Shown in pieces: positions 48,978-57,993 of a stretch of DNA of 64,000 nt. The position numbers and the translations under genes are program-made. The notes below the pieces were generated by a model. That model was not told the DNA's origin. It worked only from the letters and a program-made list of their open reading frames with translations, and did no database searches. Origin of the DNA: DATFVA01 sp963839165 (lineage in GTDB: Bacteria > Bacteroidota > Ignavibacteria > Ignavibacteriales > Ignavibacteriaceae); contig CAWIUG010000036.1 of the NCBI GenBank assembly GCA_963839165.1, forward strand, positions 310,001 through 374,000, read 5' to 3'. Every line of letters starts with the position of its first letter. Positions within the stretch are counted from its first letter, which is position 1.

Positions 48978-51161
48978 TTATTTAATTAAAGGCGCAATTA
49001 CAAGAGCAACCACGGCCATTAATTTTAACAGGATATTCAGGGAAGGGCCTGAAGTATCCTTAAAAGGATCACCAACAGTATCACCAACTACAGCTGCTTT
49101 GTGAGGATCAGAGCCTTTATAGTATTTCTGACCATTCACTTCTATCCCTTCTTCAAACATTTTTTTAGCGTTATCCCAGGCGCCGCCGGCATTCGACTGG
49201 AATACGGCCATAAGAACTCCGGTAACAGTTACACCTGCAAGAAGTCCTCCAAGCATTTCTGCACCTCCAGCAAAACCAATAAATACAGGAGCTGCAACAG
49301 CCAGGATTCCCGGAATTACCATCTCCCTTATAGCTGCTTTAGTTGAGATTTCCACACATTTTCCATACTCTGCAGCACCATCGGCTTTCTCAAAGGTCTG
49401 CTTATCCTCGTTGTTCCAGGTTGAGAATTCCTTGCCTTCATTTTTCTGCATTACCCTTAGGGCATTCGTAAGTGCAGGGATCGACCTGAACTGGCGTCTG
49501 ACTTCCTCGATCATGGACATTGCGGCTCTTCCTACGGCCTTCATCGCAAGGGCCGAGAACAGAAAAGGAAGCATACCACCGAGGAATAAACCTGCCATAA
49601 CGTTAGCTTTTGAAATATCTATTGTCCTGATATCAGCTGCTGTCATAAATGCTCCGAATAAAGCCAGAGCAGTTAGTGCCGCAGACCCGATAGCAAATCC
49701 TTTACCTATTGCTGCTGTTGTATTTCCTACTGCATCAAGCTTATCTGTTCTCTGCCTGACTTCTTTAGGAAGCTCGGACATTTCGGCTATACCCCCGGCA
49801 TTATCTGAAATCGGTCCGTATGCATCAACAGCAAGCTGAATACCTGTATTTGAGAGCATCCCAACCGCAGCGATCGCGATGCCGTAAAGTCCGCCGAAGT
49901 AGAAGGCACCCATTATAGCAAGAGCGATAATGATGATAGGGATGGCCGTTGAGATCATACCATTTCCGATTCCTGCAATGATGTTTGTAGCGGTTCCGGT
50001 GAGCGACTGCCTTACTATCCCAAGCACGGGACCCTTACCGGTTCCTGTATAATACTCGGTGATAACTCCGATAAGAACACCGGCTACAAGTCCAATAACT
50101 GTAGCCCAGAAAATTCCGAGTGAAGTGATTGTATATGTTATTCCATAAAGGGGATCTTCGTGCGTCCAGCTTTCAGGAAGCATCCATTTAATAATGAAAT
50201 ATAAGGCTGCGATCATTATGATTGATGAGCCGAATTCGCCATTATTAAGAGCTTTCTGAGGATTTCCTCCTTCTTTAACCTTTACGAAAAAGGTACCAAG
50301 GATTGACATTATGATTCCAACACCTGCGATAACCAGAGGAAGGAGGACTGCGCCGAGACCATTAAACTTCCCTGCAAATTCAGGATAAACTAAAAACTCA
50401 GCTCCAAGAACCATAGTACCTACTATTGAGCCGACATATGATTCAAAAAGATCAGCACCCATTCCTGCAACGTCGCCAACATTATCACCAACGTTATCGG
50501 CAATGGTTGCGGGATTCAGCGGATGATCTTCCGGAATTCCTGCTTCAACTTTACCCACAAGGTCGGCACCTACATCGGCGGCCTTTGTATAAATTCCTCC
50601 GCCAACACGGGCAAAAAGCGCTATCGAAGAAGCACCGAAAGAGAATCCGGTAATTACTGTGATGACACGCGGCAGCCCTTCCGGGCCTAATCCGAACATC
50701 TCTCCGTAAATAAGAAATAATGAACCGAGACCCAGAACACCGAGTCCAACCACACCCAGTCCCATTACAGAACCGCCTGCGAAAGCTATTTCCAATGCTC
50801 TACCTAAACTGGTTCTTGCAGCATTTGTAGTCCTTACGTTTGCCTTTGTGGCAACCCTCATTCCTATAAAGCCTGCAAGAGCAGAGCAGAGTGCCCCGAC
50901 CAGGAAGGAGACTGCTATGAAAGGAGATGACTCTACCGGGTCGGCAGAAACACCTAATAATATTGCTACACAAATAACAAATATTATTAACACCTTGTAT
51001 TCAGATCTAAGAAAAGCCATTGCACCTTCTGCAATATGGCCTGAAATCTTTTTCATTTTATCAGTACCGGGATCCTGTTTCTTTACCCAGGTTGATTTCC
51101 AGTAAGTGTAAATAAGGCCAAGGACACCGAAAAAGGGTATGATGAGGATGAGATTATCCAT
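48978..51161 (-). CDS. hppA: Membrane-bound ion-pumping pyrophosphatase, probably K+-dependent, Na+-type
   Basis: 727 residues, about 16 membrane helices. Pyrophosphate-binding motif GGGIYTKAADVGADLVGKVEAGIPEDHPLNPATIADNVGDNVGDVAGMGADLFESY, GNTTAAIGKGFAIGSAAL and the C-terminal DTVGDPFKDTSGPSLNILLK are intact. The GNTTAA form (Ala, not Lys) marks the K+-dependent class, and Glu in ADLFESY at the helix-6 gate is the position found in sodium-pumping members. It uses pyrophosphate to export Na+ (or H+). It lies between pth and rpsF in a housekeeping operon. Confidence 0.95.
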   Translation of the reverse strand: MDNLILIIPFFGVLGLIYTYWKSTWVKKQDPGTDKMKKISGHIAEGAMAFLRSEYKVLIIFVICVAILLGVSADPVESSPFIAVSFLVGALCSALAGFIGMRVATKANVRTTNAARTSLGRALEIAFAGGSVMGLGVVGLGVLGLGSLFLIYGEMFGLGPEGLPRVITVITGFSFGASSIALFARVGGGIYTKAADVGADLVGKVEAGIPEDHPLNPATIADNVGDNVGDVAGMGADLFESYVGSIVGTMVLGAEFLVYPEFAGKFNGLGAVLLPLVIAGVGIIMSILGTFFVKVKEGGNPQKALNNGEFGSSIIMIAALYFIIKWMLPESWTHEDPLYGITYTITSLGIFWATVIGLVAGVLIGVITEYYTGTGKGPVLGIVRQSLTGTATNIIAGIGNGMISTAIPIIIIALAIMGAFYFGGLYGIAIAAVGMLSNTGIQLAVDAYGPISDNAGGIAEMSELPKEVRQRTDKLDAVGNTTAAIGKGFAIGSAALTALALFGAFMTAADIRTIDISKANVMAGLFLGGMLPFLFSALAMKAVGRAAMSMIEEVRRQFRSIPALTNALRVMQKNEGKEFSTWNNEDKQTFEKADGAAEYGKCVEISTKAAIREMVIPGILAVAAPVFIGFAGGAEMLGGLLAGVTVTGVLMAVFQSNAGGAWDNAKKMFEEGIEVNGQKYYKGSDPHKAAVVGDTVGDPFKDTSGPSLNILLKLMAVVALVIAPLIK

Positions 51162-51169
51162 GATTTCTC

Positions 51170-51775
51170 CTAAGTGCTCTTTTGATTATTGTCAGAATTT
51201 TTATCGGGATTAGATATCCTGCTGTTTGCGTCTAATAATTTATTTACTCCCCCGGTAACAAACTCATTGATAAGTATCTTAATCGTTTCGAAGTTATTGT
51301 TCAGTTCCTTCATTTCCTCACTACTGAAATCAGAAAGAACGTAATCGGCCATTTCACCTTTCTCAAAATCATTACCCACACCAATTCTTATCCGGGGAAA
51401 CTCATCCGACATCAGGTGATATATCAGAGAATTCAACCCGTTATGTCCGCCATCTCCACCTCTGGCTTTTATACGTATCTCAGATTGGCTGAGATTTATA
51501 TCATCATGAATTACAAGCAGATCTTTAACATCAAGTTTATATTTTTCTAAAACCTGCCTGGCAGCCAGGCCGCTGTTGTTAACGTAAGTAGTGGGTTTAA
51601 TAAGCTGATATTCATTCCCTTCAAGACTGCCCGAAGCCGAGTAATAATCACCTCTGGCCGAAGTAAATGAAATAGAATTTAATGAAGCCAGATGATCCAA
51701 TATAATAAACCCGACATTATGTCTGTTGTTTTTATACTTACTGCCCGGATTGCCTATGCCTAATATCAGCCGCAA
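51170..51775 (-). CDS. pth: Peptidyl-tRNA hydrolase
   Basis: 201 residues: GIGNPGSKYKNNRHNVGFIILDHLA (catalytic His in NNRHNVGF), KPTTYVNNSG, LLVIHDDINLSQSEIRIKARGGDGGHNGLNSLIYHLMSDEFPRIRIGVG. All family residues present. It frees tRNA from peptidyl-tRNA dropped by ribosomes. It lies between rplY and hppA, 15 bases after the former; the C-terminal Asn/Asp-rich tail is an extension of about 15 residues. Confidence 0.96.
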   Translation of the reverse strand: MRLILGIGNPGSKYKNNRHNVGFIILDHLASLNSISFTSARGDYYSASGSLEGNEYQLIKPTTYVNNSGLAARQVLEKYKLDVKDLLVIHDDINLSQSEIRIKARGGDGGHNGLNSLIYHLMSDEFPRIRIGVGNDFEKGEMADYVLSDFSSEEMKELNNNFETIKILINEFVTGGVNKLLDANSRISNPDKNSDNNQKST

Positions 51776-51790
51776 TTTAAGCTAATTGAA

Positions 51791-52429
51791 TTAATCTTCT
51801 TCCTCTTCCTTACCCTTACCGATAACTTCCGGTTCTGCACTCGCTTCTTCAGTAGTTTCTTCACCTTCAACAGGCTCTTTTTCAACTTTAGGATGCACAA
51901 CCGATACAATCACTGAATCTTCGGGAGCAAGAAATGTTATATTTTCAATTTTAAGATCTTTAATGTGAATGGAGTTCCCGATATTAAGCTCTGAAATATT
52001 TATATCAATACGCTGGGGAATATCTTTGGGTAAACATTCGATTTCAAGCTTATGTATGAGATGCTGAACAATACCGCCCTCTTTTATACCTACCGGAGTT
52101 CCATGCAACTGAACAGGTACTTCCAGCTGGAAGGTTTCACCGGAGGTAAGACCGATGAGATCAAAATGAACAACTCTATCTGTAATAGGATCAAACTGAA
52201 CATCCTTAATTACACAATCAAGCTCTTTTCCATCAACTTTTAAAGATACGAGGTGTGTTTCAGCTGTGTAAACCAGCGGCTTAATTGCTTTTTCTGTAAC
52301 TGCCAGATGGATCGGAGAATCATGCTTTGAATAATAAACTCCGGGAACCTTACCGCTGTTCCTTACAAGTTTGCTTGCCTGCTTGTTGCCTGTTTCTCTA
52401 ACTTCTGCTTCTAATATCGATTTTTCCAT
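51791..52429 (-). CDS. rplY: 50S ribosomal protein L25/general stress protein Ctc
   Basis: 212 residues, the long CTC form. N-terminal 5S rRNA-binding domain (LEAEVRETGNKQASKLVRNSGKVPGVYYSKHDSPIHLAV), TL5-type beta domain (DLIGLTSGETFQLEVPVQLHGTPVGIKEGGIVQHLIHKLEIECLPKDIPQRIDINIS) and an acidic tail with many Glu residues. It binds 5S rRNA in the large subunit. It is between prs and pth, as in most bacteria, where the trio forms an operon. Confidence 0.96.
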   Translation of the reverse strand: MEKSILEAEVRETGNKQASKLVRNSGKVPGVYYSKHDSPIHLAVTEKAIKPLVYTAETHLVSLKVDGKELDCVIKDVQFDPITDRVVHFDLIGLTSGETFQLEVPVQLHGTPVGIKEGGIVQHLIHKLEIECLPKDIPQRIDINISELNIGNSIHIKDLKIENITFLAPEDSVIVSVVHPKVEKEPVEGEETTEEASAEPEVIGKGKEEEED

Positions 52430-52451
52430 TTATAAACTCCAGAACTTAATT

Positions 52452-53393
52452 TTAACTTTTATCTACATCAAAAAGTGAACTAATTGATTCATTATTAAAT
52501 GTTCTTCTGATCGCTTCAGAAAAGATTTCGGAAGCTGTCAGAACTTCTATTTTGTCTGATTTAACTGAAAGCGGAATCGTGTCGGACACGAATAGTTTTT
52601 TGAGCCCGGAAGCTTCAATTCTTTCAACAGCCTTTCCTGAAAGTAAAGGATGGGTAATGGCGCCGTATATTTCTTTTGCACCTTTCTGCTTCAAAGCTTC
52701 AATTGCACCGACAAATGTGCCTGCGGTATCAATCAGATCATCTACTATAAGAACGTCTTTGTCTTCTACAGAACCGATGATGTTTACTACTTCTGCCTGG
52801 TTCTGTATAGGACGTCTCTTGTCTATTACAACCAGGTTTGCATGAAGTCTCTTTGCATAAGACCTTGCCACCTTTATACCTCCAACATCAGGAGAAACTA
52901 CAACCAGGTTTTCTTTTATTTCTTCAAATTTATTTATGAAAATGGTAGATCCGTATAAATGATCGAAGGGAATATCGAAAAATCCCTGGATCTGAGGTGC
53001 ATGCAAATCCATAGTCATTATACGGTCTGCACCCGCTACCGTTATCAGGTTCCCAACCAGCTTTGCAGTTATTGAAACCCGCGGCTGATCTTTCCTGTCC
53101 TGCCGTGCGTATCCGAAATACGGTATTACAGCCGTAATTCTTTTAGCTGATGCTCTTTTAGCAGCATCTATCATTATGAGAAGTTCAAGCAGATTTTCCG
53201 CTGGTGGTGTGGTCGACTGAATTACAAATATATCACAACCACGAATATTCTCTCCGTATTTAGCCCAGATTTCACCATCGCTGAACCTTTTTAATTCCAA
53301 AGAGCCAAGCGGCTTGTCTAATTTATGGGCTATGCTTTCAGCTAAGGGTCTGTTAGAACTACCTGAAAAGATTTTGTAATCACTGGCAGCCAT
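52452..53393 (-). CDS. prs: Ribose-phosphate pyrophosphokinase
   Basis: 313 residues. Motifs: FSGSSNRPLAESIAHKL, IPYFGYARQDRKDQPR (ATP-site flexible loop), MDLHAPQIQGFFDIPFDHL, VVSPDVGGIKVARSYAKRL and the PRPP loop VLIVDDLIDTAGTF. It makes PRPP from ribose-5-phosphate and ATP for nucleotide, His and Trp synthesis. First gene of the minus-strand unit running through rplY, pth, hppA and the S6 block. Confidence 0.97.
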   Translation of the reverse strand: MAASDYKIFSGSSNRPLAESIAHKLDKPLGSLELKRFSDGEIWAKYGENIRGCDIFVIQSTTPPAENLLELLIMIDAAKRASAKRITAVIPYFGYARQDRKDQPRVSITAKLVGNLITVAGADRIMTMDLHAPQIQGFFDIPFDHLYGSTIFINKFEEIKENLVVVSPDVGGIKVARSYAKRLHANLVVIDKRRPIQNQAEVVNIIGSVEDKDVLIVDDLIDTAGTFVGAIEALKQKGAKEIYGAITHPLLSGKAVERIEASGLKKLFVSDTIPLSVKSDKIEVLTASEIFSEAIRRTFNNESISSLFDVDKS

Positions 53394-53734
53394 AAACCGG
53401 CTTTCTGTTTAAAATATAGACGGTAAATATAACTAAAAGCCTATGGCATGTCAATAAAATGTTTTTAACACATAGTCCTCCTTTGCAGCGGCCGGGCAGT
53501 GGAGATTTGGGCTTTGTAATAGATAACCCTCGTTTCAGATATGCCGATAAATGAGGATAGTTATGTTAAAATTGAAAAAAGATATCGGGTGTAACATTCA
53601 GGGCCTTTATTCAGGTTGTTTTCTATAATTCCAAAGCGGGCTGCTGAAGAAGTAATGGTGTGTAATGTGCAGTGAAAGTCAGGGGAGTCCCGGGGTTATC
53701 TGCCTTTTATAGGCCGAAAGATCGGATGAGGTCT
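53394..53734. other. Intergenic region without recognised features
   Basis: 341 bases between prs and a minus-strand lipoprotein. I see no tRNA, terminator or protein-like frame. The prs promoter should lie at its left end but no clear TAnnTTTG box was recognised. Confidence 0.4.
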
Positions 53735-54397
53735 TCAATCTTTCTTTTTCTTAAAAAGGAAGACAATTACGATAAGCAGAACCACACCGGAAAGTATATA
53801 AATCCAGTAGGGAGTTTCTTTTAATTTGTAAGGTTTGAAAGTGACGGAAATCGTCTTACCGCTTCCTATTTCAGAAAGATTATATTCCCATATAAGCACC
53901 CTGCCGTCGGTCTTCGTCGCATTATGAGTAATTATATCACCTCCGAAGGTATATTTGTACGTCACCCTGAAATCACTTCCGTCAAATCCGAAACCTGTGG
54001 CAATCGGTGGGATAAATTGCATAAACACCTTCTGTCCTGCTGCCCCGTCTTCAAGTGAAAAATGAGCATCTGAGAAGGCTTTTGTGTAATTAAGTGAATC
54101 AATGTGATTAAAGGTCATTTCCATTTTTGCATGAATCGTGCTGTCAGTGGTGTCAGTATAGACCTCAACGTCGGTTATCTTATTATAAGGAGATGAAAAC
54201 TGGTTCCTTATCGAATCAGCATTAAAAAGGCCTATTTTGTCCAATATCTGGAGATTTTCGTTATCATGCATCTTCATCCAGTAGGTGATCCTCATTTTAC
54301 CCGATCCATCGGCAAAAAGATTAATATCCTGGATATAATTAAGGCATCCCTGTAGAAGGATAATTAACGGGAAAATTATTAGTACTATTTTTTTCAT
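53735..54397 (-). CDS. Hypothetical lipoprotein with C-terminal membrane helix
   Basis: 220 residues. N-terminal lipoprotein signal (LIILLQGC, Cys18), a beta-rich middle (NLFADGSGKMRITYWMKMHDNENLQIL...) and a C-terminal helix WIYILSGVVLLIVIVFLFKKKK, so both ends may sit in membranes. The start INLFADGSGKMRITYW resembles other uncharacterised Bacteroidota/Ignavibacteria lipoproteins with double anchors, but I do not recognise a named family. Single gene, convergent with nothing, divergent from the FmdB-type gene at 54515. Confidence 0.7.
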   Translation of the reverse strand: MKKIVLIIFPLIILLQGCLNYIQDINLFADGSGKMRITYWMKMHDNENLQILDKIGLFNADSIRNQFSSPYNKITDVEVYTDTTDSTIHAKMEMTFNHIDSLNYTKAFSDAHFSLEDGAAGQKVFMQFIPPIATGFGFDGSDFRVTYKYTFGGDIITHNATKTDGRVLIWEYNLSEIGSGKTISVTFKPYKLKETPYWIYILSGVVLLIVIVFLFKKKKD

Positions 54398-54514
54398 TAT
54401 AATTGGAACAAAAGTTCAGTATAAAATATCTAAAAAAGTAGATGAAATAAATTATAGAAAATATTTAATATTTTCATTAAGTTTTCTCGTTTAATTTACG
54501 TGGAGATGAAATAA

Positions 54515-54748
54515 ATGCCGACGTATGAATATAAGTGCAATAAGTGCGGTTATGTTTTTGAATTGTTTCAGACAATGAGTGCTGATCCTGTAAAAATCTG
54601 TCCCAAATGTAAAGGGGAAGTAAAGAGACTTATAGGTCCCGGTGCCGGCCCTATATTTAAAGGCTCGGGATTTTATCAGACCGATTATAAAAACACCAAA
54701 CCTGCAGCGAAAAATACTTCTGAAAGCAAACCACCAGAGAAGAAATAA
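54515..54748 (+). CDS. FmdB-family zinc-ribbon protein
   Basis: 77 residues: MPTYEYKCNKCGYVFELFQTMSADPVKICPKCKGEVKRLIGPGAGPIFKGSGFYQTDYK. This is the FmdB (CxxC_CXXC_SSSS) domain: two CxxC pairs bind one zinc. Function of such small proteins is unclear; one member was found next to formamidase genes. The KPAAKNTSESKPPEKK tail is disordered. It ends before a bidirectional terminator. Confidence 0.92.
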   Translation: MPTYEYKCNKCGYVFELFQTMSADPVKICPKCKGEVKRLIGPGAGPIFKGSGFYQTDYKNTKPAAKNTSESKPPEKK

Positions 54749-54788
54749 GGTTTAAGAGAGAGTAACTTTATTGACTCCGGGAAAGTAT

Positions 54789-54819
54789 ATTCCGCCTGAA
54801 GAGATTATCCAGGCGGAAT
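54789..54819. terminator. Bidirectional terminator
   Basis: Perfect 10-bp arms ATTCCGCCTG (54789-54798) and CAGGCGGAAT (54810-54819), 11-base loop, with TATA-rich flanks. It serves the FmdB gene and the convergent propeller-barrel gene at 54826. Confidence 0.85.
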
Positions 54820-54825
54820 TATAAT

Positions 54826-57800
54826 CTAAAAATCTGCCCCAAGAGATATGTAGAACTTCGGCTGACCGAAGGAATTTACGTTATAGGGCCAGGCCACATC
54901 AAACCTCAACAGGAAATAAAGGAAATACAAACGGGCTCCAACACCTGTACCCATAAGCAGATCCTGGCTGAAAGTATTATTGTAAGCATCCTTTGTGAAT
55001 AGCCTTAAGTCGTGATTCTTATTCCATGCAGCACCCGCATCGATAAACGCTACTCCCAGTATATTGCTGAACAATATCGGAAGAGGACCGGTAACCAGAT
55101 ACCTGATCAACGGAAACCTTAATTCAAGGTTCATCAATGCGTATTTGGTTCCTATCCTTTCAGCATAATCATATCCTCTTAATGGAAGTCCCGCGGTAAT
55201 AAATGCAAAGTCGGATGCCGAATTTATCGGTATTTCTGTGGTCGCAAAACTTCTGTTTATCCAGTTGTCGATGCCGCCGATAAAAAACCTTTGCGGATTC
55301 CTTCCGCCCGAGTAACCGCCTGAAAGCCTGAATGCAAATGAATAAAAGTCTCCCATCTTGAAGTAGGTTCTGTAATCACCAAGAAGTGAAAAGAAGGTTT
55401 TATTACTGTCAAAGAACCCAGGATAGCCAAAGGCATCGAACCGGTATCTTGTTCCGTCAATCGGGGATGTATAGCCCCAAAGTACATTATCGTGAACAAA
55501 GCTTACTGTCGGTAGGAGGTAAGAGACTTTCTCAGTCGGTTCACCGGGATCATCAAGGTTTTCACTTGATACATGCAGATAGCTCAATGCACCTTCAACC
55601 CTGTAAAACTTATTCAATGGATAACTCATCGATCCGATAAAACCAAAATTCCTGAACCGGTAAAGATTAGAACCGATCCCGCGGGCCAGGAAGAGGAACC
55701 TTGCTGTATGGAATCCCTCAATTCCATAATTCATCCGGTTTCCAAGATACTGGTAGGTTAACCCGTAATCGCTGTTCTTTAAATCTATCTGTAGACTGGT
55801 AACGCCTATCAGTCTGTGGTTGCCAAGCACATCGCTGAAAGATAATACTGTCGTACCAAGCAGTCCGTATAACGAGCTGTAGCCTGCGTTCGCATAAATT
55901 ATATCGGGTGAGAAGGTAATTTTATACCTGTTGACCTTATAGTTGCCATGAGAATCCAGATTATCGGTCAGGTTAAATTTCTGGTTAACCGTATCAGTTG
56001 AGTCGATATTTAGTGATGAGTTTGAGCCGAAAACATAATTATTAAAATCAATTTTAACCGAATCGCCATAAACACTTGTTGTATCAACATATTTGCCTGT
56101 ATAAAATGAGAGCTTATCTGAATTTTCCTCCTCCCTGCGCGCTTTTTCGAACACGAGCGTATCCTCGTCTGCACTCTGGGTAATATTTCTTAATCCCGCC
56201 ACATATTTTGTGGGCGGAAGTTCTTTCTCGTTAAGATCTATATTGAACGGGTTATTAAGCAGGAAGATATTAAAACCAGCCTCATAAAGGGATGAGAACG
56301 CAAGCTTTTTACCATCCTTAGAGATTGAAAGCTGGTAAAGTCCGTCAAGTGAATTCGTTACAGGTACTGCAGGTTCATCCTTTGTCAGGTCAAGTTTGTA
56401 AATGTTGTTTATCCCATTATGATCGGAAATGAATAAGATGTGCCGGCCTTCCGGACCAACAACCGGAAATGATTCATTATCGTCATGCGTATTTGTCACC
56501 CGGCTGATTTTTCTGTCGGCCAGATCGATATTATAAATATCATTCTGCCCATAATCGAATTTGTAAATCTTAAATGAATCCGGAAGAGCAGAAACATTCA
56601 GTTTATCTTCCCGGTCAGATACAAAAAATACTTTTTTGCTGTCGGGTGACCAGGAAGGATCCTTATCTGAGAAAATATCGTTGGTCAGGTTTTCCAGTTT
56701 CCCTGCGTCGAGATCATAAACATAGATATCCGACTGCCGTGCAGTATGTCCTACGAATGCAAGTTTATTACCATCGGGCGACCAGTTAACGCTCTGTATA
56801 CCGTCCAGCCGAACAGGAAGAATCTCTTTATCCTCGCTCTCAACATCAATAAGGTAAATAACGTCATATCCGCCGCTCTTTACTGAGAGCGCAATCTTCT
56901 CACCGTCAGGCGACCATGTTAAGCTCGGGGTAATTATATTAAGCTCTTCAAAATCAGGGGTCCTGTTGCCTGCCACAAGTTTCTTTATGATTTTCCCGTC
57001 AATAGCATCCATCAGGTATAGATCGAAATAGTAGTTCCTGTCGGTTATGAACGCAATCTTGTCGCCTTGCGGAGAAAGTGCGGGACTGGTATTATAAAAG
57101 CCTCCCTCTTTCCTGTTGTCCGTTAAACGCTTAGCAAACTCATCCGGATCACTTCTCAATGCTATATCCGGCCAGTATGTCTTCTTTATATCTTTCTTCC
57201 ACCTGTCATTCAGTTCTTCAAGAGATAATCCTATCGATGACCGCATTCCCTCTTCAACGCTTCCGGAGCCCTTAATCTTGTTTATGAGCTCTCCAATCTT
57301 TTCCTTACCGTATTTCTTGGCGATATAGTAGAATACTGCCTGCCCTCCCCGGTATGCAAAGTAGCCGCGGAGGTTCTGTATATCCGGCAGGTACTCGCTA
57401 ATTGCCGCATCACGGATAAACATATCAGTATTGATATCCCAGCCGAGTGACTGATATTCGGCCATACCCTCGTTGAACCACTGAGGGAGACTGACCGTAA
57501 TATTATTCGAAATAATATTCTGAATTGATCCACCGTAAAACATATCGTTTATTACGGCATGAGTAAGCTCGTGATGTATCAGGTGACGAAGCTCCTTATA
57601 AGAACCCATAAACTGAATTACTACCCTGTTCTTAAACAGCTCTGTAAAACCCTCAATTCCTTCACTAAGGTATTGATCGGTTATATTTGTTTCCTGGAAA
57701 TCATTCTGCGAGTTATAGACTATTATCGTTATCCTGTTGTTAATCCTGTAATCGAAACTGTTTTCTATAGAGTTTAATGAGGCTTCGGCTTCCTTTGAAG

Positions 57801-57972
57801 TAAACTCGGCAAGGTTATCTCCTCCGTCGGTAAAGTAGATGTCAAAATGGTCTGTCTGAATATAATACCAGGTAAAGTCCTTATACTGAACCTTATTCTT
57901 TCCAAACTGGGCAAGGGCCAGGGAAGGCATTAATAGCAGGATACCAATAAGTAATTGAGTTTTATTTAACAT
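54826..57972 (-). CDS. Metalloprotease, TolB-type propeller and outer-membrane barrel fusion
   Basis: 1048 residues. Signal peptide (LLIGILLLMPSLALAQ); a peptidase-MA-like zinc domain with HELTH (134-138) and NEGMAE (167-172) giving the gluzincin ligands; six or more PD40/TolB blades (for example SPDGEKIALSVKSG, WSPDGNKLAFVGH, WSPDSKKVFFVSD) over about 280-580; and a C-terminal barrel of the BamA/Omp85 surface-antigen type (about 700-1048, ending FYISLGADF). It is a large outer-membrane-anchored protein with a catalytic-looking periplasmic part; such fusions are common in Ignavibacteria and relatives, and the substrate is unknown. Downstream of RNase R on the same strand. Confidence 0.88.
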   Translation of the reverse strand: MLNKTQLLIGILLLMPSLALAQFGKNKVQYKDFTWYYIQTDHFDIYFTDGGDNLAEFTSKEAEASLNSIENSFDYRINNRITIIVYNSQNDFQETNITDQYLSEGIEGFTELFKNRVVIQFMGSYKELRHLIHHELTHAVINDMFYGGSIQNIISNNITVSLPQWFNEGMAEYQSLGWDINTDMFIRDAAISEYLPDIQNLRGYFAYRGGQAVFYYIAKKYGKEKIGELINKIKGSGSVEEGMRSSIGLSLEELNDRWKKDIKKTYWPDIALRSDPDEFAKRLTDNRKEGGFYNTSPALSPQGDKIAFITDRNYYFDLYLMDAIDGKIIKKLVAGNRTPDFEELNIITPSLTWSPDGEKIALSVKSGGYDVIYLIDVESEDKEILPVRLDGIQSVNWSPDGNKLAFVGHTARQSDIYVYDLDAGKLENLTNDIFSDKDPSWSPDSKKVFFVSDREDKLNVSALPDSFKIYKFDYGQNDIYNIDLADRKISRVTNTHDDNESFPVVGPEGRHILFISDHNGINNIYKLDLTKDEPAVPVTNSLDGLYQLSISKDGKKLAFSSLYEAGFNIFLLNNPFNIDLNEKELPPTKYVAGLRNITQSADEDTLVFEKARREEENSDKLSFYTGKYVDTTSVYGDSVKIDFNNYVFGSNSSLNIDSTDTVNQKFNLTDNLDSHGNYKVNRYKITFSPDIIYANAGYSSLYGLLGTTVLSFSDVLGNHRLIGVTSLQIDLKNSDYGLTYQYLGNRMNYGIEGFHTARFLFLARGIGSNLYRFRNFGFIGSMSYPLNKFYRVEGALSYLHVSSENLDDPGEPTEKVSYLLPTVSFVHDNVLWGYTSPIDGTRYRFDAFGYPGFFDSNKTFFSLLGDYRTYFKMGDFYSFAFRLSGGYSGGRNPQRFFIGGIDNWINRSFATTEIPINSASDFAFITAGLPLRGYDYAERIGTKYALMNLELRFPLIRYLVTGPLPILFSNILGVAFIDAGAAWNKNHDLRLFTKDAYNNTFSQDLLMGTGVGARLYFLYFLLRFDVAWPYNVNSFGQPKFYISLGADF

Positions 57973-57993
57973 TGATTTGGCCTTAAGGTACTT

